From the NCBI GenBank assembly GCA_014378345.1, contig JACMNW010000405.1, positions 1 through 11,387 on the forward strand: a DNA stretch of 11,387 nucleotides, written 5' to 3'. Source of the DNA: Pseudorhodobacter sp. Its GTDB lineage: Bacteria; Pseudomonadota; Alphaproteobacteria; Rhodobacterales; Rhodobacteraceae. A program made the translations under genes and the position numbers. Numbering within the stretch: position 1 is the stretch's first letter; every line of letters starts with the position of its first letter. Shown here piece by piece: positions 7,096 through 11,387 of this stretch. A model generated the notes under the pieces. The model was not told the DNA's origin. It searched no databases and was given only the letters and a program-made list of their open reading frames with translations.

Positions 7096-7116
7096 TTCAG
7101 TGCTTGCCACACTGAA
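7096..7116. promoter_or_regulatory. Inverted repeat, possible operator of the permease gene
   Basis: TTCAGTG (7096-7102) and CACTGAA (7110-7116) are perfect inverted copies with a seven-base spacer. The right arm runs into a second palindrome, GAAAATTTTC (7114-7123). The location, 89 bp before the permease ATG in an A+T-rich stretch with a possible -10 (TATGTA, 7132-7137), suits an operator for a dimeric regulator. No convincing -35 was found at normal spacing. Confidence 0.4.
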
Positions 7117-7144
7117 AATTTTCCACTTTGTTATGTAAAGGGTC

Positions 7145-7158
7145 GGCGGAAAGCCGCC
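7145..7158 (+). promoter_or_regulatory. Small hairpin in the permease leader
   Basis: GGCGG-AAAG-CCGCC forms a perfect five-base-pair stem with a four-base loop, 46 bases before the permease ATG. No U tract follows, so it is not a terminator. A second short palindrome, AACCA-A-TGGTT (7180-7190), lies directly before the ribosome binding site GGAGGG (7192-7197). Neither matches a riboswitch I know. Confidence 0.25.
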
Positions 7159-7204
7159 TGAAATAAACAACACGCGACCAACCAATGGTTCGGAGGGAAC
7201 GGCA

Positions 7205-8764
7205 ATGGCATCTAACGACTATAATGACACAGACCGAAGCGAGGACATGAAGGTCCTGCACGGCATGGGCTACGCCCAAGAATTATCGCGCAGCATGAGC
7301 AAGTTTTCAAACTTCGCGATCTCGTTTTCCATTATTTGTATTCTATCCGGGGGGATCAACTCCTTCGCGCAGGCCATTTCTTCGGTCGGCGGCGCGGGTG
7401 CCGGTATCGGCTGGATCGTGGGCTGCGTGTTGTCCGGCATGTTTGCGCTGGCAATGGCACAAATCGCTTCGGCCTTCCCAACCGCGGGCGGGCTTTACCA
7501 CTGGGGTTCGATCCTTGGCGGGCGATTTGTTGGCTGGCTGACAGCTTGGCTTAACCTACTGGGCCTGATCACGGTTCTGGGGGCTATCAACATTGGCACC
7601 GCCTATTTCTTTGCAGGCACTTTCGGGGCCAGTTTCGGCTTCACCGGCACAGACATGCAGGTTGTGGTCTTCGTAGCTGTGGTCACTGCCATTCAGGCGC
7701 TGTTCAACCACCTTGGCATCAAGGTAACCACGATGCTGACCGATATCTCGGGCTATATCATCTTTGTGACCACCGCCGTTCTGGTCGTGGCTTGCCTCTA
7801 CTACGCCCCGGCCATCGACATCTCGCGGCTCTGGACCTTCACTAACTATTCGGGCGAAGCTGGCGGCAATGTGTTCCCGCAATCGGATAACATGAGCTAT
7901 CTGTTCCTGCTGTGCCTGTTGCTGCCGGTCTATACCATCACCGGCTATGACGCCTCTGCCCACACATCCGAGGAAACCAAATCTGCGGCAACCTCTGTGC
8001 CCAAAGGCATCATCAACTCCGTGATCTGGTCGTCGCTGATCGGTTGGGTGATGATCTGTGCCATCACTCTGGCCATTCCCGATATGGCCGTGGCCGCTGG
8101 CCAAGGCTGGGGCATGTTCTTTGCCACCATGGATGCAATCATGCCAAAGGGCCTGACGACTGTCCTTTACCTTGGCATCTTGATCGCGCAACTGCTGTGC
8201 GGCCTTGCCACTGTAACGTCGGCAAGCCGCATGCTATTCGCCTTTTCGCGCGATGACGGCATGCCGTTCGGCTCCAAGGCTCTTGCCTCGGTCTCGCCCA
8301 AGTACCGCACCCCGGTAAACGCCATCTGGACGGCGACCGTGCTCTGCATCCTCTACGTCATACTGGCGATGTCGATCAAGATCGCGGGCACCTCAATCTA
8401 CGTGATCGTGGTGAACTCGACCTTGGTGTTCTTGTTCCTCAGCTTCACCGTGCCGCTGGTGGCTGGCCTGTTTGCCTATGGCACGCCCAAATGGCCAAAT
8501 CCCGGCCCATGGGCAATGTCGGCTGGCCTATACAAACTGGTAACCGTTCTGTCCGTTGTCGGCATGGGCGTAATCCTGTTCATCGCCATAGCCCCACCAA
8601 ATGAACGCGTGCTTTACGTCGTTGCAGGCTTCATCGTCTTGGCGCTTGTCGTCTGGGTGCTGTTTGAAAACCGCCGCTTCAAAGGCCCGCCGATTGGCGA
8701 CGAGGTCAAAAAACGCGCCGCAAGCATTGCAGCCGCAGAAGCCGCCGTTGGTGAAAAGGGCTGA
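7205..8764 (+). CDS. APC superfamily permease, amino acid/choline transporter (ACT) type
   Basis: This is an inner-membrane secondary transporter of 519 residues with about 12 hydrophobic spans between residues 35 and 488. A hydrophilic N-terminus precedes ELSRSMSKFSNFAISFSII (26-44), the characteristic beginning of the ACT branch that includes yeast UGA4 and plant BAT1. Other family marks are FPTAGGLYHW (91-100), TGYDASAHTSEET (246-258) between two spans, and SRDDGMPF (348-355). The C-terminal tail from 489 is charged and Ala-rich. Known relatives carry GABA, choline, polyamines or other amino acids, and the substrate cannot be read from sequence. GGAGGG seven bases before the ATG is a strong ribosome binding site. 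The gene is flanked by its own regulatory region and a strong terminator, so it is probably a single-gene unit. No catabolic genes lie beside it to hint at the substrate. Confidence 0.9.
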   Translation: MASNDYNDTDRSEDMKVLHGMGYAQELSRSMSKFSNFAISFSIICILSGGINSFAQAISSVGGAGAGIGWIVGCVLSGMFALAMAQIASAFPTAGGLYHWGSILGGRFVGWLTAWLNLLGLITVLGAINIGTAYFFAGTFGASFGFTGTDMQVVVFVAVVTAIQALFNHLGIKVTTMLTDISGYIIFVTTAVLVVACLYYAPAIDISRLWTFTNYSGEAGGNVFPQSDNMSYLFLLCLLLPVYTITGYDASAHTSEETKSAATSVPKGIINSVIWSSLIGWVMICAITLAIPDMAVAAGQGWGMFFATMDAIMPKGLTTVLYLGILIAQLLCGLATVTSASRMLFAFSRDDGMPFGSKALASVSPKYRTPVNAIWTATVLCILYVILAMSIKIAGTSIYVIVVNSTLVFLFLSFTVPLVAGLFAYGTPKWPNPGPWAMSAGLYKLVTVLSVVGMGVILFIAIAPPNERVLYVVAGFIVLALVVWVLFENRRFKGPPIGDEVKKRAASIAAAEAAVGEKG

Positions 8765-8781
8765 TTTTGGCTAAAGCTGCG

Positions 8782-8812
8782 AAAGGCCGGGGCATCTGTC
8801 CTCGGCCTTTTT
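8782..8812 (+). terminator. Intrinsic terminator after the permease gene
   Basis: An 11-base-pair stem (AAAGGCCGGGG, 8782-8792, with CCTCGGCCTTT, 8800-8810; one G-U pair) encloses a seven-base loop and runs into TTTTT (8808-8812), with a second T run at 8815-8819. It lies 18 bases after the permease stop and ends 18 bases before the DUF3147 start. Confidence 0.88.
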
Positions 8813-8830
8813 ACTTTTTGGGATAGAACT

Positions 8831-9181
8831 ATGACCTACCTTCTTCTCAAGGCCGCGATCTCCGGCCTTCTGATTGCGCTGGCATCCGAAGTGGCCCGCC
8901 GCAATGCTGGCATCGGCGCGCTGATCGCGTCACTGCCGCTGATATCGGTGCTTGGCATGATCTGGCTTTGGCGCGACACGCATGATCCCATCCGCCTGGC
9001 CAACCACGCGCAGGCAACGCTGTGGTATGTGGCCCCATCGCTGCCGATGTTTTTGATCATTCCTGCCCTGTTGCGGGCTGGATTTGGCTTCTGGCTGTCA
9101 CTTGGTCTGGGATGTGCTGTCACCATTCTGCTTTATCTGGTGGTGATCTGGGCAGCACCCCGTTTCGGCATCAACATATAG
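8831..9181 (+). CDS. DUF3147 family small membrane protein
   Basis: This 116-residue, very hydrophobic protein has about four transmembrane segments (roughly residues 4-19, 26-47, 65-82 and 86-109). The sequence SEVARRNAGIGALIASLPLIS (about 19-39), followed by a WLWRDT turn, matches the DUF3147 family of small inner-membrane proteins with no assigned function. The start is the ATG at 8831; the upstream GGGATAG is a weak ribosome binding site, but no other start fits the first membrane span. It begins only 18 bases after the permease terminator, too little room for a separate promoter. It is therefore expressed by read-through or from a promoter within the end of the permease gene. carB follows after 71 bp. 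Confidence 0.82.
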   Translation: MTYLLLKAAISGLLIALASEVARRNAGIGALIASLPLISVLGMIWLWRDTHDPIRLANHAQATLWYVAPSLPMFLIIPALLRAGFGFWLSLGLGCAVTILLYLVVIWAAPRFGINI

Positions 9182-9194
9182 CTGGAATAGCCCC

Positions 9195-9222
9195 TTGCAC
9201 CCAAGCCCCCCATCGCTATAAC
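9195..9222 (+). promoter_or_regulatory. Candidate carB promoter
   Basis: TTGCAC (9195-9200) and TATAAC (9217-9222) are 16 bases apart in the short gap before carB. The -10 matches five of six consensus bases, the -35 only three. The expected start near 9229 leaves a leader of about 24 bases that includes the GGGGG before the ATG. Confidence 0.4.
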
Positions 9223-9252
9223 CCCGGAAGTTTTGCGCAAGCGGGGGCCGAT

Positions 9253-11387
9253 ATGCCAAAAAGAACCGACATCAAATCCATCATGATTATCGGTGCAGGG
9301 CCTATCGTTATCGGCCAAGCGTGTGAGTTTGATTATTCCGGTGCCCAAGCCTGCAAGGCGCTGCGCGAAGAAGGCTACCGGGTGATTCTGGTGAATTCGA
9401 ACCCCGCCACTATCATGACAGATCCGGGGCTGGCCGATGCCACCTATATCGAACCTATTACTCCCGAAGTCGTGGCCAAAATCATCGAAAAAGAACGTCC
9501 CGATGCGCTGTTGCCGACCATGGGTGGGCAGACCGGACTGAACACATCGCTGGCCCTGGCGGATATGGGAATATTGAAAAAGTTCAATGTTGAACTAATC
9601 GGGGCCAAGCAAAAAGCCATCGAAATGGCAGAAGATCGCAAATTATTCCGCGAAGCGATGGATAGGATCGGGTTGGAAAACCCCAAGGCCACCATCGTTG
9701 CCGCGCCCAAATTGCCTTCGGGCAAGTATGACATCACCGCAGGCGTCGCTGAATGCATGGCCGCCATCGAATATGTGGGCCTTCCCGCCATCATCCGCCC
9801 CGCCTTTACCCTTGGCGGCACCGGCGGCGGCGTCGCCTATAACCGCGATGATTATGAGGCGATCTGCCGCTCCGGCCTTGATGCCAGCCCGGTCGCCCAA
9901 ATTTTGATCGACGAATCCCTGCTCGGCTGGAAAGAATTCGAGATGGAGGTAGTGCGAGACACTGCCGATAACGCCATCATTGTCTGCGCCATCGAAAACG
10001 TCGATCCGATGGGCGTGCATACCGGAGATTCTATCACCGTCGCCCCGGCGTTGACCCTGACCGACAAGGAATACCAGATCATGCGCAACGGCTCCATCGC
10101 CGTGCTGCGCGAAATCGGGGTCGAAACCGGCGGATCAAACGTGCAATGGGCGATCAACCCCGCCGATGGCCGCATGGTGGTGATCGAGATGAACCCCCGC
10201 GTGTCGCGCTCCTCCGCTTTGGCATCGAAAGCCACCGGCTTCCCCATCGCCAAAATCGCCGCAAAACTTGCCGTTGGCTATACGCTGGACGAGTTGGACA
10301 ATGACATCACCCGCGTTACGCCTGCCTCTTTTGAACCCAGCATCGACTATGTCGTCACCAAAATTCCCCGCTTCGCGTTTGAAAAATTTCCGGGGTCTGA
10401 GCCGCATCTGACCACCGCAATGAAATCGGTGGGTGAGGTTATGGCCATCGGTCGCACCTTTCATGAATCCATGCAAAAAGCGCTGGCCAGCTTGGAAACC
10501 GGTCTATCCGGCTTTGACGAAATTGAAATCCCCGGCGTCGGAGACGCCAGACTGCCAAACTACACGCCCGATGCCGCCGCCATTACCCAAGCCCTGTCCA
10601 AACAAACGCCAGATCGTATCCGTGTGATCGCCCAAGCCATGCGTCACGGCTTTAGCGATGACCAGATCAATCAGATTACCGCGTTTGATCCGTGGTTCCT
10701 CGCCCGTATCCGCGAGATTATGGATGTGGAGGCACAGGTGCGCGCAGGTGGCCTGCCCGTCACTGAATACGGGTTGCGCAAACTCAAAATGATGGGCTTC
10801 ACCGATGCCCGACTTGCCACCCTAACAGGCCGCGACGAGGCGCAAGTGCGCCGCGCCCGCCTGCGCCTTGGCGTGAAAGCCGTTTTCAAGCGCATTGATA
10901 CCTGTGCAGCAGAATTTGAGGCGCAAACCCCCTACATGTATTCCACCTACGAGGCCCCCGCGATGGGCGACGTGGAATGCGAAGCACGCCCCTCCAACGC
11001 CAAGAAAGTCGTCATCCTCGGCGGCGGCCCCAACCGCATTGGACAAGGCATTGAATTTGACTATTGTTGCGTGCACGCCTGCTATGCCCTGACGGCGGCG
11101 GGGTATGAAACCATCATGGTCAACTGTAACCCAGAGACGGTTTCCACCGATTACGACACCTCGGACCGTCTGTATTTCGAACCGGTCACGCTTGAATCCG
11201 TGCTGGAGATTCTGCGCGTTGAACAGGAAAACGGCACCCTGCACGGCGTCATCGTGCAGCTTGGCGGCCAAACGCCGTTAAAACTGGCGCAAGCCCTCGC
11301 GGATGAGGGCATCCCGATCCTCGGCTCCACGCCTGACGCTATTGATCTGGCCGAAGACCGAGAACGGTTCCAACAACTGTTGCACAA
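9253..11387 (+). CDS. carB: Carbamoyl-phosphate synthase large subunit (3' end outside the window)
   Basis: CarB makes carbamoyl phosphate from bicarbonate, ATP and ammonia delivered by CarA, feeding arginine and pyrimidine synthesis. About 711 of an expected 1,080-1,120 residues are present, with no stop before the edge. The internal duplication is plain: IMIIGAGPIVIGQACEFDYS (10-29) is matched by VVILGGGPNRIGQGIEFDYC (586-605), each opening an ATP-binding half. The first ATP-grasp domain shows RPAFTLGGTGGG (about 181-192) and EMNPRVSRSSALASKATG (about 315-332). The oligomerisation region and the start of the carbamate-phosphorylating half follow. The final allosteric domain lies outside. 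The ATG at 9253 follows CGGGGG and gives the standard Rhodobacterales start MPKRTDI. carA is not adjacent. Confidence 0.97.
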   Translation, partial: MPKRTDIKSIMIIGAGPIVIGQACEFDYSGAQACKALREEGYRVILVNSNPATIMTDPGLADATYIEPITPEVVAKIIEKERPDALLPTMGGQTGLNTSLALADMGILKKFNVELIGAKQKAIEMAEDRKLFREAMDRIGLENPKATIVAAPKLPSGKYDITAGVAECMAAIEYVGLPAIIRPAFTLGGTGGGVAYNRDDYEAICRSGLDASPVAQILIDESLLGWKEFEMEVVRDTADNAIIVCAIENVDPMGVHTGDSITVAPALTLTDKEYQIMRNGSIAVLREIGVETGGSNVQWAINPADGRMVVIEMNPRVSRSSALASKATGFPIAKIAAKLAVGYTLDELDNDITRVTPASFEPSIDYVVTKIPRFAFEKFPGSEPHLTTAMKSVGEVMAIGRTFHESMQKALASLETGLSGFDEIEIPGVGDARLPNYTPDAAAITQALSKQTPDRIRVIAQAMRHGFSDDQINQITAFDPWFLARIREIMDVEAQVRAGGLPVTEYGLRKLKMMGFTDARLATLTGRDEAQVRRARLRLGVKAVFKRIDTCAAEFEAQTPYMYSTYEAPAMGDVECEARPSNAKKVVILGGGPNRIGQGIEFDYCCVHACYALTAAGYETIMVNCNPETVSTDYDTSDRLYFEPVTLESVLEILRVEQENGTLHGVIVQLGGQTPLKLAQALADEGIPILGSTPDAIDLAEDRERFQQLLH

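Noticed and set aside
7556..8191. A 211-codon open frame on the minus strand opposite the permease
   Set aside because: It lies wholly within a clear membrane transporter gene, and its His/Asp/Gly-rich composition is what the complement of hydrophobic codons gives. No ribosome binding site or family match.
10822..11271. A 149-codon minus-strand frame opposite carB
   Set aside because: Antisense shadow of conserved carB sequence; biased composition and no family features.

Overview
The window looks like chromosomal DNA from an alphaproteobacterium of the order Rhodobacterales (Roseobacter/Rhodobacter relatives). This rests on the close fit of the aspS, pabB and carB products to what I remember of that group, the fairly high G+C, and G/C-rich third codon positions. 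There are no RNA genes, CRISPR arrays, insertion sequences or prophage genes. Most of the window is housekeeping.

Left part (1-1718). It starts with the 3' end of an unrecognised plus-strand gene (to 293). Next, on the minus strand, are the ruins of a two-gene unit: a DUF1800 gene (451-1159) broken by an in-frame stop, frameshifts and internal deletions, and the start of a DUF1501 gene (310-447) that still has a Tat-type signal peptide. Upstream of these on the same strand lies an intact DUF1993 gene (1236-1718), whose start codon overlaps the aspS stop codon.

aspS and cfa (1718-5236). The minus-strand aspS encodes an aspartyl-tRNA synthetase of 678 residues, about 90 longer than usual. The excess is one in-frame, acidic, apparently helical insertion (residues about 363-453) in a loop of the GAD domain. 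Its DNA is A+T-richer than its flanks and uses atypical codons. This is the most unusual object in the window. Divergent from aspS is cfa, a cyclopropane-fatty-acyl-phospholipid synthase, preceded by an exact match to the alphaproteobacterial general-stress (EcfG) promoter pattern.

pab genes and transporter (5186-8764). pabB and pabC, on the minus strand, overlap each other and make p-aminobenzoate for folate. pabC meets cfa tail to tail and the two coding ends overlap by 51 bp. A 268-bp divergent region separates pabB from a plus-strand amino acid/choline-type permease. It holds three imperfect direct repeats and a 7-7-7 inverted repeat that could bind a regulator. A strong intrinsic terminator follows the permease.

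Right end (8831-11387). A small DUF3147 membrane protein gene precedes carB, the carbamoyl-phosphate synthase large subunit, which starts at 9253 and runs off the window after about 711 codons.

No wholly new multi-gene system is visible. The points that reward checking are the AspRS insertion, the EcfG-like site at cfa, the repeats before the permease and the decayed DUF1800-DUF1501 pair.
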